Assembly (NCBI GenBank): GCA_012798535.1
Contig: JAAZMZ010000031.1
Span: 1 to 49,113 of the forward strand
Reading direction: 5' to 3'
Length of the DNA stretch: 49,113 nucleotides
DNA from: Leptolinea sp.
Lineage (GTDB): Bacteria; Chloroflexota; Anaerolineae; Anaerolineales; Anaerolineaceae
Shown here: positions 1 to 9,379 of the stretch, one piece after another
Layout: every line of letters begins with the position of its first letter
Numbering within the stretch: position 1 is the stretch's first letter
The notes under the pieces: generated by a model
Told to the model about the DNA's origin: nothing
The model's input: the letters and a program-made list of their open reading frames with translations, nothing else
Database searches by the model: none
Made by a program: the position numbers and the translations under genes

Positions 1-13
1 AACAATATATGGG

Positions 14-19
14 TATAAT
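14..19 (+). promoter_or_regulatory. -10 box of the lpdA promoter
   Basis: A perfect TATAAT lies 60 bp before the lpdA start codon. Its -35 partner would fall before the window start, so only half of the promoter can be judged. Transcription would start near position 26, which leaves a leader of about 55 nt with an AGAAGAGGA ribosome-binding site just before the start. Confidence 0.55.
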
Positions 20-79
20 CCTCACAGGTATCTATTACTGGTCTTTCATGAAAAAAATATTTAGTAGAAGAGGACACTT

Positions 80-1477
80 ATGACAGAATATGATCTCGTG
101 GTTATTGGCGCCGGTCCCGGCGGATATGTCAGCGCGATCCGAGCATCGCAGCTTGGTCTGAAAACGGCCATCGTGGATAAGCAATGGTTGGGGGGTGTTT
201 GCCTGAATGTGGGCTGCATTCCTTCGAAAGCCCTGTTAAAGAATGCCGAACTGGCGCACACACTGCGCGATCGTGCCAAAGACTTCGGTATCTCTTTCGA
301 GAACCTGAAATTCGATTACAGCGCCGCCGTCAAACGTTCGCGCCAGGTATCCGACCGTCTGACCAAGGGTGTCGGCTTCCTGATGAAGAAGAATAACGTG
401 GATGTCTACATGGGTACGGCGGTCTTGAAGAATAAAACCACCGTTCAGGTGACGGCAGCCGATGGAAAAGCTCAAGATCTGTCTGCGAAGAACATCATCA
501 TTGCCACCGGTTCCTATTCCACCCCCATTCCCGGTGTGGCCATGGACGGCAAGAAGATCGTCTCTTACCAGGAGGCCATCCTGCAGGAGAATCTGCCGGC
601 TTCGATCATTGTGATCGGCGGTGGTGCCATCGGATTGGAATTTTCTACCGTGTGGAATTCCTATGGCAGCCAGGTGACCATCGTTGAAATGCTGCCGCAT
701 ATTGCCCCGCTGGAAGACATCGAGGTCAGCACTGAACTTGAAAAGGCTTTCAAAAAGAACGGCATCTCTGTTCTTACCGGGCACCGCGTGCTTTCAGTCG
801 AAACCACGGCCAAAGGCGTGAAAGTTAAGGTTTCCAGTGCGGATGGAGAAAAAACACTCGAAGCCGAACAAGCACTGGTGGCCATCGGTTTCAAGCCCAA
901 CACGGCCGATCTCGGGTTGGAAGAAGCGGGTGTGAAATTGACCGAGCGCGGCCATATCGCCATTGATGACCACATGGCGACCAACGTTCCGGGAATTTAT
1001 GCCATTGGCGACGTGACCGGCAAATTCTTGCTGGCGCATGTGGCTTCCGCCCAGGGAATTATCGCGGCCGAGACCATCGCCAAACACGAAACCATCACTC
1101 TGGATTACACCATGATGCCGCGGGCTACTTATTGCTACCCGCAGGTCGCTTCCTTCGGCTATACCGAAGCGCAGGCGAAAGAAAAAGGTCTGGATATCAA
1201 GGTCGGCAAATTCCCCTTCATGGCCAACGGTAAAAGCCTTGGACTGGGAGAAACCGTTGGATTTGCCAAAATCATCACCGATGCGAAATATGGTGAAATC
1301 CTCGGCGCCCACCTTATCGGGCCGGAAGTCTCTGAATTGCTGCCGGAATTGACCCTGGCGCAGCGCATGGAACTGACCGCCGAAGACATTGCCCGCAATG
1401 TGCACGCCCATCCCACATTAAGCGAGGTTTTGATGGAGGCCGCGCACGGTGTGAGCGGTTCACCCATCCATATATAA
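80..1477 (+). CDS. lpdA: Dihydrolipoamide dehydrogenase (E3)
   Basis: This 465-residue FAD protein is the length of a normal E3 enzyme, which reoxidises dihydrolipoamide in 2-oxoacid dehydrogenase or glycine cleavage complexes with NAD+. The N-terminal FAD fold (VVIGAGPGGYVSAI) is followed by the redox disulfide motif GGVCLNVGCIPSKALL near residues 38-53, a second nucleotide-binding motif (IVIGGGAIGLEF), the FAD motif YAIGDVTG and the C-terminal interface motif with the catalytic His (NVHAHPTLSE). The ATG is preceded by AGAAGAGGACACTT. No E1, E2 or lipoyl protein gene is nearby, so its partner complex cannot be named. The stop codon is 3 bp from the secA start, which suggests co-transcription. 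Confidence 0.93.
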   Translation: MTEYDLVVIGAGPGGYVSAIRASQLGLKTAIVDKQWLGGVCLNVGCIPSKALLKNAELAHTLRDRAKDFGISFENLKFDYSAAVKRSRQVSDRLTKGVGFLMKKNNVDVYMGTAVLKNKTTVQVTAADGKAQDLSAKNIIIATGSYSTPIPGVAMDGKKIVSYQEAILQENLPASIIVIGGGAIGLEFSTVWNSYGSQVTIVEMLPHIAPLEDIEVSTELEKAFKKNGISVLTGHRVLSVETTAKGVKVKVSSADGEKTLEAEQALVAIGFKPNTADLGLEEAGVKLTERGHIAIDDHMATNVPGIYAIGDVTGKFLLAHVASAQGIIAAETIAKHETITLDYTMMPRATYCYPQVASFGYTEAQAKEKGLDIKVGKFPFMANGKSLGLGETVGFAKIITDAKYGEILGAHLIGPEVSELLPELTLAQRMELTAEDIARNVHAHPTLSEVLMEAAHGVSGSPIHI

Positions 1478-1480
1478 AGC

Positions 1481-4400
1481 ATGTTTCAAAATATCGTAAA
1501 AGCCCTGGGGGGAGACCCTCACAAACGCGAGGTTCAAAATATGGTGCCCATCCTCGAGCGGATCAACCTGCTCGAGGATGAGTTCGAAAAATTGAGCGCC
1601 GATGCTCTGCGCGCCAAAACCGATGAGTTCCGCCGGCGTCAGGCTGCCGGAGAGAGCCTGGACGACCTGCTGCCCGAGGCTTTCGCGGCTGTCCGCGAAG
1701 CCAGCAAACGCACCATCGGGCTGCGGCATTATGACGTTCAAATGATCGGCGGCATCACCCTGCACCGCGGCAATATATCCGAGATGCGCACGGGTGAAGG
1801 GAAGACCCTGGTGGCCACCCTGCCGCTGTATCTAAACGCTCTAACAGGCCGCGGCGTCCATCTGGTCACGGTGAACGATTACCTGGCGCGCCGTGATGCC
1901 CGCTGGATGGCGCCCATCTATCAGACACTCGGCCTGTCGGTCGGTGTGCTGCAAATGGCCGCTCGCACGGAAAACGGCCGGAACGCCTTTCTGGTGGACC
2001 TGAGTAAAACCTCTCCCCATGAGGACCAGCATCAACTCCAGGTGGTATTACGCGCCGAAGCCTATAAAGCCGATATCACCTACGGCACGAACAGCGAATT
2101 TGGTTTTGATTACCTGCGCGACAATTTGACCATGTCACTGCAGGAACGCGTTCAACGCGGCCATTACTATGCCATCGTCGACGAGGTGGATAACATCCTG
2201 ATCGATGAAGCCCGCACGCCGTTGATAATCAGCGGCCCGGCCGCCGACCAGGCCGAATGGTATATCCGCATGTCTCAGGTGGTGCGGCAGCTCCAACCGG
2301 ACGATTACGATATTAATGAAAAAGACCGCACCGTATCATTGACCGAAATCGGCGAATCACACGTGGAAGAGATACTGGGAGAAACCCTGCGCGATCCCGA
2401 CCGGCCGGAAGATATCACCCCGGAACAGGCCCAAAAGCTGGGTTACCTCGAACAGGCTTTGCGCGCCCAATTCCTGTTCAATCGCAACAAAGATTATCTG
2501 GTGCAGGGCGGCAAGGTGGTGATCGTCGATGAATTCACCGGACGTTTGATGCCCGGCCGCCGCTGGTCGGATGGTCTACACCAGGCTGTGGAAGCCAAGG
2601 AAAACGTGAAGGTGGAAGCGGAAAATGTGACCTACGCAACCATCACCCTTCAGAATTACTTCCGCATGTACGAGAAACTGGCCGGCATGACCGGTACCGC
2701 CCTGACCGAAGCGGAAGAGTTCTACAAGATCTACAAATTGGATGTGCTGCCCATACCCACTAATCTAGAATTCCAGGCTTCCAAAGCGAATTCACCACTG
2801 GAAGAAATCACGACAAAGGACGAAGATGGGTATAAGGTGGCCTACTTCGCCCACCGCGGTGATCCCGAGAAAAAGCCGGTGTATTGGCGGCGTAAGGATT
2901 ACCCCGACGTGGTTTACCGCTCGGAAGAAGCCAAGCTTCGCGCCATATCTCTGGAAATCATCGAACGCCATATCAAAGGTCAGCCGATTCTGGTGGGCAC
3001 AACTTCAGTGGAACACAGTGATCTTCTGGGTGACCGCCTGAGGGCGGAACCGGTGCGAACCCTCCTTCAAGCCGTATTGCTCCGCCAGGTCTGGTTGGAA
3101 AAAAGCAACCGGCAGGATGAAGAACGCAACATCCCTGAACTGGAATTTCTCAATGCACCCCTCGATCAGTTGAAACCTCCGGAAATGCGCCAGCTGGCGC
3201 GCTCTCTGGATCTATCCATGAATATGGAAGAACCGGCAAACCTGGATCGTCTGGCAGCTTTCTTCCGGATAGATGAAAACCAGAGGCCGCGACTGCTTAA
3301 TGTGATCCAGGCGGGTATTCCACTGTCGGTTTTGAATGCCCGCAAGCATGACGAAGAATCTCAGATCATCGCCAAAGCCGGAGCTTTTGGGGCGGTAACC
3401 ATTGCTACCAATATGGCCGGACGCGGTGTGGATATCAAACTGGGCGGCGAGCTGCCTGAAGATATCCTGGCGGATGTCAACCATGTTCTTGCCCGGACCG
3501 GGCTTGACCCGTACGGAATGAACAACGAAGAACGCCGCCGCGAACTGGTGAAAGTTCCACCGGCGGATTATGGCATCTATGAAGAATCCATCAAAGCTTT
3601 CCTGCAGTACATGGATGACATGGAACGTGTCCGGGCGCTGGGTGGATTGCACGTCATCGGCTCAGAACGGCATGAAGCACGCCGCATTGACAATCAACTG
3701 CGCGGCCGTGCCGCCCGCCAGGGCGATCCCGGTTCTTCGCGTTTTTATCTTTCACTTAATGACGATCTGATGCGCCTGTTTGGCGGCCCCAATGTAGAGA
3801 ATCTCCTCAAGCGGCTGAATATCGATGAGAGTATTCCCATAGAAAGCGGTATGGTCGGCCGCATGGTCGAACAATCGCAGGAGCGGGTGGAAGGTTCCAA
3901 CTTTGATGTCCGCAAGCATCTGCTGGAATACGATGATGTGTTGAACACGCAGCGAAAGCGTATCTATTCACAGCGCGATATGGTCTTCACCAAAGAAGAC
4001 CTCAGCGAAGATGTCATGGACATGTTGCACAATGAACTGGCCGTGCGTATTCCCGCCGGTCTCAAAGATGAAGAAGGTCCCTGGCGGCTGCTGGCTTATC
4101 TGGAAGAGATCCAACCTCCGCTCAGTTATGGAGATATTCATTACCCGTCATTCAGTTTTCGTCTGCTGGTGAATGAGATACGCAACCAGCTTCCCAAAGG
4201 TGAAGTCTCACTGGAAAAATTGAAGGAAATTCTGGTGAACATAACCGAACGGGCATTGGCCGCCGAAGATGAACACCTGCTGCACAGCCTGGATACCCTC
4301 CTGGAATCCACAGGCGGTTCTCTGCAAACCCAGATCGACGAACGACTGGAAACCCTGGATACCTATTTCGATGGTATCGGCGAGGTGGAAGAAGGCATGC

Positions 4401-5518
4401 CGCAGCGCCGCCCCCAGGAACTGCTGGATGAACTGGTCGGTTTGGTACGCGTTCCATTGCGCCTGCCGGGTGATCAACTGCGGCGGCTTGCAGAAGCGGA
4501 CGACGATGTCAAAAACGGGCTGCGTCAGCAGATCAATTCCACCCTGCTGGCCATCACCGCCACCCGGGTGGTGGGCGGATTACGCCGCCGCCTGCCGGAA
4601 GCCGCGGAGATACGCCTTTCTCTTTCGCCCGATGACGGCTGGAAAGAAATTGCCAATCAGGTCTATGCAAAAACCGCCGATCTTCTGGCGCTGCGCAAAG
4701 ACCGGTTGTTTGGCTCAGGCGCTCAGGTGCCCCACGATGTAGAGAATCTCCTCGGCCGGACGGGTGGTGCGGAACTGAGTGATACCTTCCTGATCAACTC
4801 ACTGATGACGATTGCCACCGGCAGTCGTATGGTCTTTGACAAACGGACTCACCGGCAGGTACGCCAGAGTACAAACCGGTTGAATTATGTTTACTTTGCC
4901 GCACAGTTGCTTGGTTCCGTCCCGGCGGAAAAAATGACCCGGATGGTACTTGAGCATCTGGAAGGCGCCATCGACGCGCTGCGTTCTGCCATGGGCCTCG
5001 CCGAATGGGAAAGACTTCAGCAAAGCAATATCACGCTCATGCAGGTCGATCCGGCCGTGCAGGCCAAATTCATCGAAGCGCTCGGCGAAGACCGCTATAA
5101 GCGATCATCGAACCTGCCACTGGCTGACATCGATGAGGATTTCAAGACAACAGCCTGCGAGGTTATTGGTGCCAGGGTGCAGACGGAAATCTATCGGCAT
5201 ATCCTGCTCAGCGTGATCTCGGATCTCTGGGTGGAATACCTGACGAAGGTCGAAGCCCTCCGCGTTTCCATCGGATTGGAAGCCTACGCGCAGCGTGATC
5301 CCCTGGTGCAATACAAGAGCAAGGCTTCCGAGATGTTCACCCAGTTGCTGGGTGATATCCGCATGGGCGTGATTAGTCGAATGTTCGCCTACCAGCCGCG
5401 CCGCGCAGCCACCCCGACCGGCGAAGCAGCATCAGCCGGTGATCAAACTGCCTTGGACTCGACTGCCTTGACAGCGCAGCAATCTGGCGGACAGAAAAAG
5501 AAACGCCGGCGGCATTGA
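1481..5518 (+). CDS. secA: Protein translocase ATPase SecA, greatly enlarged
   Basis: SecA is the motor ATPase that drives unfolded preproteins through SecYEG. Visible motifs are Walker A (MRTGEGKT, residues 102-109), DEVD (234-237), [12 protein letters not shown], the preprotein-binding region, [17 protein letters not shown], the [15 protein letters not shown] finger and the helical scaffold [18 protein letters not shown] (about 810-830). The protein has 1345 residues, while most SecAs have 800-1000. Extra sequence sits at about residues 161-185, about 90 residues lie inside the second nucleotide-binding domain (near 525-610), and roughly 250-300 residues separate the scaffold helix from the terminal helices (ISDLWVEYL, near 1245). 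The tail ends in KKKRRRH and lacks the Cys/His SEC-C zinc motif. No clear Shine-Dalgarno precedes the ATG, so coupling to lpdA is likely. Confidence 0.93.
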   Translation: MFQNIVKALGGDPHKREVQNMVPILERINLLEDEFEKLSADALRAKTDEFRRRQAAGESLDDLLPEAFAAVREASKRTIGLRHYDVQMIGGITLHRGNISEMRTGEGKTLVATLPLYLNALTGRGVHLVTVNDYLARRDARWMAPIYQTLGLSVGVLQMAARTENGRNAFLVDLSKTSPHEDQHQLQVVLRAEAYKADITYGTNSEFGFDYLRDNLTMSLQERVQRGHYYAIVDEVDNILIDEARTPLIISGPAADQAEWYIRMSQVVRQLQPDDYDINEKDRTVSLTEIGESHVEEILGETLRDPDRPEDITPEQAQKLGYLEQALRAQFLFNRNKDYLVQGGKVVIVDEFTGRLMPGRRWSDGLHQAVEAKENVKVEAENVTYATITLQNYFRMYEKLAGMTGTALTEAEEFYKIYKLDVLPIPTNLEFQASKANSPLEEITTKDEDGYKVAYFAHRGDPEKKPVYWRRKDYPDVVYRSEEAKLRAISLEIIERHIKGQPILVGTTSVEHSDLLGDRLRAEPVRTLLQAVLLRQVWLEKSNRQDEERNIPELEFLNAPLDQLKPPEMRQLARSLDLSMNMEEPANLDRLAAFFRIDENQRPRLLNVIQAGIPLSVLNARKHDEESQIIAKAGAFGAVTIATNMAGRGVDIKLGGELPEDILADVNHVLARTGLDPYGMNNEERRRELVKVPPADYGIYEESIKAFLQYMDDMERVRALGGLHVIGSERHEARRIDNQLRGRAARQGDPGSSRFYLSLNDDLMRLFGGPNVENLLKRLNIDESIPIESGMVGRMVEQSQERVEGSNFDVRKHLLEYDDVLNTQRKRIYSQRDMVFTKEDLSEDVMDMLHNELAVRIPAGLKDEEGPWRLLAYLEEIQPPLSYGDIHYPSFSFRLLVNEIRNQLPKGEVSLEKLKEILVNITERALAAEDEHLLHSLDTLLESTGGSLQTQIDERLETLDTYFDGIGEVEEGMPQRRPQELLDELVGLVRVPLRLPGDQLRRLAEADDDVKNGLRQQINSTLLAITATRVVGGLRRRLPEAAEIRLSLSPDDGWKEIANQVYAKTADLLALRKDRLFGSGAQVPHDVENLLGRTGGAELSDTFLINSLMTIATGSRMVFDKRTHRQVRQSTNRLNYVYFAAQLLGSVPAEKMTRMVLEHLEGAIDALRSAMGLAEWERLQQSNITLMQVDPAVQAKFIEALGEDRYKRSSNLPLADIDEDFKTTACEVIGARVQTEIYRHILLSVISDLWVEYLTKVEALRVSIGLEAYAQRDPLVQYKSKASEMFTQLLGDIRMGVISRMFAYQPRRAATPTGEAASAGDQTALDSTALTAQQSGGQKKKRRRH

Positions 5519-5535
5519 TCTTCTGCTCAATTTTC

Positions 5536-5573
5536 AAAAACCTTCAGGAATTTAGGAATTCCTGAAGGTTTTT
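5536..5573 (+). terminator. Rho-independent terminator after secA
   Basis: A 12-bp perfect stem (CCTTCAGGAATT / AATTCCTGAAGG) with a TAGG loop has an A-run before it and TTTTT after it. It ends the lpdA-secA unit. Confidence 0.92.
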
Positions 5574-5628
5574 CACTCTCGATTTTACCCGTAGCTTCTG
5601 GTACTTATCCCTTGACTAAAGCGCAGGG

Positions 5629-5657
5629 TTGCCAATCCACAGATTCACCTTTATAAT
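5629..5657 (+). promoter_or_regulatory. Promoter of rpsA
   Basis: TTGCCA (5629-5634) and a perfect TATAAT (5652-5657) are separated by 17 bp. Transcription would start near 5664. This rules out the in-frame TTG at 5629 as the S1 start, because it lies inside the -35 box. Confidence 0.8.
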
Positions 5658-5691
5658 GTCAACAATCCTCTTGTTTGGAGTTAGATTTCCT

Positions 5692-6918
5692 ATGGAACAA
5701 AACGCTTCCTTTCAGAATCAGGGAGAACAACCCGAAAATAACACGAACGACAGCAACAATATGGCATCCCTGTTGGAAAAGGAAGGTCTTGGGATCGATT
5801 TTCCATCGCAGGGCGAAATCCGAAAAGGAACGATTGCCAGCATCAGTCAGGGACAGATACTGGTCAGCGTCGGAACCAAATCGGAAGGCGTGATCAGCGG
5901 TAAAGAATTTGAAGCGATCCCCTCCACTGAATTGGCCACCCTGTCTGTGGGACAGGAAATTCCGGTTTATGTTGTCAACCCGGAAGACCAGAATGGTACG
6001 CTGGTATTATCGTATGTCCGCGCCCGCGAGGAAGTCGGCTGGCAACAGGCGGAAGACTTGCTGGCCTCCAAAGGCTCCTTCCACAGTAAGATCATCGGCT
6101 TCAACAAGGGCGGCCTCATCGTTCCACTGGGAACATTACGCGGATTCGTCCCCGCATCACAGATCGCGCTTTCACGCCGCGCCAATATTTCAGGCGACAC
6201 CCCTGAACAGAAGTGGAGCAAGATGGTCGGTATGGAAGTGGATGTCTGTGTCATCGAAGTGGACCGCGAACGCCGGCGTCTGATCCTTTCCGAACGCGCC
6301 GCCAGCACTGAAACCCGCGAAACCCTTAAAGAACGGGTCATCGATGAGCTTAAGGAAGGCGAAATCCGCAACGGTCATGTCACCAGTTTGGCCGAATTTG
6401 GCGCTTTCGTGAATATTAACGGTGCTGACGGCCTCGTGCACCTTTCCGAAATCTCCTGGGATCGCATTCAGCACCCCAGCGAAGTCCTTAAAGTCGGGCA
6501 GGAGATCAAAGTCAAAGTCATCTCCATCGACCGTGAAAAGAAACGCATCGGTCTTTCTATCCGCCAGCTTCAGGATGATCCATGGTCGAACCAGGCGGCT
6601 TCATTTACCGTCGGCCAGCTTGTACAGGGTAAGATCACCCGTCTGACAAAATTCGGTGCTTTTGCCCAGCTGGAAGGTGATATCGAAGGCCTGATCCACA
6701 TCTCTGAATTAAGCGAAAAGCGGATCGAACACCCCAAAGAGGTCCTGCATGAAGGTGATGTCGTGACACTGCGGGTCATCAAAATCGATCCGGGCAATCA
6801 CCGCATTGGTTTGAGTCTGCGCCGGGTGGACTCAATGGCCTATGCCGAGATGGACTGGCAGGCTCTGGATGAAGGTGATACAACCTCTGACGAGCAGGAA
6901 GAACCCCCGGCTGCCTGA
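5692..6918 (+). CDS. rpsA: Ribosomal protein S1 (four S1 domains)
   Basis: This 408-residue protein holds four S1 RNA-binding repeats at about residues 41-108, 125-195, 221-291 and 306-377. The last two carry the classic pattern (LAEFGAFVNINGADGLVHLSE and GLIHISELSEKRIEHP). S1 brings mRNA to the 30S subunit; compact four-repeat forms are usual outside Proteobacteria. The chosen ATG at 5692 has GGAG 11 nt upstream and follows the promoter. Upstream in-frame starts overlap the promoter. The N-terminus is rich in Asn, Gln and Glu, and the C-terminus is acidic. It is a single-gene unit bounded by terminators. The Bacillus-type S1-like paralogue YpfD is an alternative label. Confidence 0.88.
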   Translation: MEQNASFQNQGEQPENNTNDSNNMASLLEKEGLGIDFPSQGEIRKGTIASISQGQILVSVGTKSEGVISGKEFEAIPSTELATLSVGQEIPVYVVNPEDQNGTLVLSYVRAREEVGWQQAEDLLASKGSFHSKIIGFNKGGLIVPLGTLRGFVPASQIALSRRANISGDTPEQKWSKMVGMEVDVCVIEVDRERRRLILSERAASTETRETLKERVIDELKEGEIRNGHVTSLAEFGAFVNINGADGLVHLSEISWDRIQHPSEVLKVGQEIKVKVISIDREKKRIGLSIRQLQDDPWSNQAASFTVGQLVQGKITRLTKFGAFAQLEGDIEGLIHISELSEKRIEHPKEVLHEGDVVTLRVIKIDPGNHRIGLSLRRVDSMAYAEMDWQALDEGDTTSDEQEEPPAA

Positions 6919-6933
6919 AATAACAAAACGATG

Positions 6934-6962
6934 GAGCGCACCAGCCGGTGCGCTCTTTTTTT
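6934..6962 (+). terminator. Rho-independent terminator after rpsA
   Basis: The stem GAGCGCACC / GGTGCGCTC with an AGCC loop is followed by seven T residues. It lies only 12 bp before the next start codon. Confidence 0.92.
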
Positions 6963-6974
6963 ACTGGATGATCG

Positions 6975-8069
6975 ATGACCTATCTTATTGACGCCCATGA
7001 AGATCTTGCCTGGAACTGGCTGAGTTTTGGGACAGACTATTCTCTTTCTTTGAACGAACTTCGCGAATCCGAAAAAGGCGAAATTGAAACCCACCGCGGG
7101 GGAAGTACTCTGCTTGCCCATTCGGAATACCGGCGTGGTGAGGTGGCTCTGGTTTTCGGTACATGGTTCCTGGCCCCGAAAAAATATTCCGATGGCAGTT
7201 GGGATCGCGTGGTATTTACGAATAACCGTGAATACGGCAAACTTATCCAGGAATCTGCAGACTACTACCAAATGCTCTGTGAGAAGAATCCCGACAAATT
7301 CCGCCGAATTTGTAACCGCGCGGATCTGGCAGCTCTTCTGCAACTTTATCAAGATGGGATTCAGCAAACGGCACATCTCCCCACTGGAATCATTAACCTG
7401 ATCGAAGGCGCGGAAGGCCTTGGTTCGCTGGATGAACTTGAAAACTGGTGGCATCTGGGAGCACGCATTCTGGGACCTGTCTGGGCAGGAACCCGTTTCT
7501 GCGGGGGAACACACGAAGGAACGTCGTTCGATTCCGAAGGCCGCCAGTTACTGCGCGCCCTGGCTGAGATCGGGTATATCCTGGACGTGGCGCACATGAA
7601 TGATGATTCCATCGCCGCTGCCGTAGATGATTATGAAGGAACGATAATCGCCAGCCATGCCAACTGCCGCTGGTTATTAAAAAATCCGCCCAATCAGCGC
7701 CATCTGTCACGTGAAAATGTCCACCGGCTGGTGGAACGCGGCTGTGTGATCGGTGTGATGCCCTATGCCCACTTCCTGAGAACGGACTGGGATGCCACCG
7801 ATCCGGCCCACCAGGTCAGCCTTGAAGATCTGGCTGACCATGTAGATGCTGTTTGCCAGATTGCCGGTGATTGCGAACATGTCGCCATCGGTTCTGATTT
7901 CGATGGCGGATTTGGTTGGCCGTGTGTTCCCAGAGAAATCAACTCTATAGCCGATTTGCAGAAACTAACTCCCATTCTTCAAAAACGAGGGTATACTTCG
8001 CAGCAGGTCGATTCAATATTTCACGGAAACTGGGAAAGAGTATTATTCCAGGCCTTACCCGAGTCATGA
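6975..8069 (+). CDS. Peptidase M19 family dipeptidase (membrane dipeptidase-like)
   Basis: This 364-residue protein has the amidohydrolase-fold motifs of zinc M19 dipeptidases: DAHED with H8 and D10, LIEGAEGL with the bridging Glu, LDVAHMND, IIASHANCRWL and HVAIGSDFDGGFG near the C-terminus. The family cleaves dipeptides, including those with a C-terminal D-residue. There is no signal peptide, so it is probably cytoplasmic. The start codon comes 12 bp after the rpsA terminator without a strong Shine-Dalgarno, so how the gene is expressed is unclear. Its stop overlaps the start of the next gene by four bases (ATGA), which indicates translational coupling. Confidence 0.88.
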   Translation: MTYLIDAHEDLAWNWLSFGTDYSLSLNELRESEKGEIETHRGGSTLLAHSEYRRGEVALVFGTWFLAPKKYSDGSWDRVVFTNNREYGKLIQESADYYQMLCEKNPDKFRRICNRADLAALLQLYQDGIQQTAHLPTGIINLIEGAEGLGSLDELENWWHLGARILGPVWAGTRFCGGTHEGTSFDSEGRQLLRALAEIGYILDVAHMNDDSIAAAVDDYEGTIIASHANCRWLLKNPPNQRHLSRENVHRLVERGCVIGVMPYAHFLRTDWDATDPAHQVSLEDLADHVDAVCQIAGDCEHVAIGSDFDGGFGWPCVPREINSIADLQKLTPILQKRGYTSQQVDSIFHGNWERVLFQALPES

Positions 8070-8623
8070 CCAGATCAGACGAAGAACAACTATCCCCCAA
8101 TATTCAAAACCATACTGCCGATGAGGCCGTTCCAAGTCAGCCTTTACGACATTCAATACGGAAAGTCCGCCAGGGATTATTTATCACACTGGCGGGATTT
8201 GCGATTTTTCTTCTGGGCGCCCGCCCATCAATTTATGGATTGGATCGCAGTCCGGTAATCGGTTTTGTGCAAATCGCCGTTTTTCTTTTTGGAATGGGAA
8301 TAATCTGTTTCGGTGCCTTTACAACTTTTCAGGGTTTATGGCAGGGAAAACCATCCAGCATTCTTTCACAGATCGGTATGCGCACGATACAGACTGGTTT
8401 TGTTATTGCGTTATTCACCGGTCTGGCCGATGTTTTTGGTCTGGGCAGTCATCAACTACCCAGAACTTTTTTTGGGCCTTTGCAGGCAATTGGAGTTCAA
8501 ATCGGGGAAATCGTGATTGGAATTGGAATAATCCTGATGTTTCCATTTCACCGGTTCATTACGACGAAAAAATTATTCCCTCCAAAAAACGATCAGAACC
8601 TTGAAAATTCCGAATATCAATAA
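8066..8623 (+). CDS. Hypothetical membrane protein
   Basis: This 185-residue protein is not recognised. It has a polar N-terminal stretch of about 35 residues and then about four hydrophobic segments (GLFITLAGFAIFLLGA, VIGFVQIAVFLFGMGIICFGAF, TGFVIALFTGLADVFG, IGEIVIGIGIILMFPF), with a charged, Asn/Lys-rich tail. The ATG was chosen because it forms an ATGA overlap with the M19 stop. A longer in-frame reading would run deep into that gene. It may help a membrane-linked function of the dipeptidase, but nothing in the sequence shows this. Confidence 0.65.
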   Translation: MTRSDEEQLSPNIQNHTADEAVPSQPLRHSIRKVRQGLFITLAGFAIFLLGARPSIYGLDRSPVIGFVQIAVFLFGMGIICFGAFTTFQGLWQGKPSSILSQIGMRTIQTGFVIALFTGLADVFGLGSHQLPRTFFGPLQAIGVQIGEIVIGIGIILMFPFHRFITTKKLFPPKNDQNLENSEYQ

Positions 8624-8926
8624 TTCGGTTTATGATTGACTGCCAGATTGAATATATCGAATCAGATCAATTATTCAGGATGTTGGTGTAATATATTTTC
8701 TGTAAATTAATGGACCTTAAAAAAAAGCGATTCGGAAATAGCCTAATTGGTACTCAAGCCAGCAAAGGAAAATTCGATGACTCACCAAAATCTTTGAAAC
8801 CTTTCAGAGAGCACAACTAATGCAAGTTGGTTTTCATGAATTCCTCCATCTCCTCTTCAAAATTCAGGGGATATAAGCTAGAATTCAACTACTTAATATC
8901 ACGAGAGTTTAACAACACCTTACTTC
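8624..8926 (+). other. Intergenic region with a weak promoter for the redox operon
   Basis: About 300 bp of AT-rich DNA without a convincing reading frame. The best promoter match is TTCAAA (8856-8861) with TAGAAT (8879-8884) at 17 bp spacing; an overlapping TATAAG sits at 8872. No strong terminator for the upstream pair and no clear operator was seen. The Shine-Dalgarno before the first redox gene is poor. Confidence 0.35.
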
Positions 8927-9379
8927 ATGACCAAACAAAATCAAAGTGAATCTGGTTTACAGGTATATGTCGATCATGGGGATTTAATTCCCATGCTGCA
9001 GCAGATACAGGAACAAAACGGCTACATTTCCAGTGATAGTATTCAAGAAGTAGCCCAGACACTGCGAATCTCTGAAAATGAGGTCTACGGAGTAGCCTCA
9101 TTTTACGCGCAATTCCGGTTTCAAGCTCCCGGCCGACATTCGATTAAGATTTGCCTGGGAACAGCGTGTCATGTTAAGGGGGGAGAGAAATTGCTTGAAT
9201 CCCTCCAAAGGGAATTGAATATCAATCCGGGCGAAACAACCGCAGATGGATTATTCGATCTTCAACGGGTAGCCTGCCTGGGTTGTTGCGCGCTGGCACC
9301 TGTCATGCAAATCGACGATCAAATCTATGGGCGGGTGACCAATACCCGTCTGAAACGCATTCTGGAGAGCTATGCTTGA
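8927..9379 (+). CDS. NuoE/HydC-like [2Fe-2S] subunit
   Basis: This 150-residue protein is the thioredoxin-like ferredoxin subunit found in complex I, NAD-dependent formate dehydrogenases and bifurcating hydrogenases. The four cluster ligands are C76 and C81 (CLGTAC) and C117 and C121 (CLGCC). It has the helical N-terminal region (NGYISSDSIQEVAQTLRI) and the VYGVASFYAQF motif of the family. It would relay electrons to or from the adjacent NuoF-like flavoprotein. It is the first gene of a five-gene operon and overlaps the next gene by 8 bp. No membrane complex I genes are nearby, so the complex should be soluble. Confidence 0.9.
   Translation: MTKQNQSESGLQVYVDHGDLIPMLQQIQEQNGYISSDSIQEVAQTLRISENEVYGVASFYAQFRFQAPGRHSIKICLGTACHVKGGEKLLESLQRELNINPGETTADGLFDLQRVACLGCCALAPVMQIDDQIYGRVTNTRLKRILESYA

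Noticed and set aside
794..1411. Long reverse-strand frame opposite lpdA, and similar ones at 14772-15533, 17840-18619, 39021-39692 and 25327-26109.
   Set aside because: They lie fully opposite well-supported genes, show no domains and lack ribosome-binding sites; codon-bias shadows.
7916..8065. N-terminal extension of the small membrane protein by 50 residues.
   Set aside because: It would lie inside the M19 coding region, while an ATG with ATGA overlap gives a normal start.
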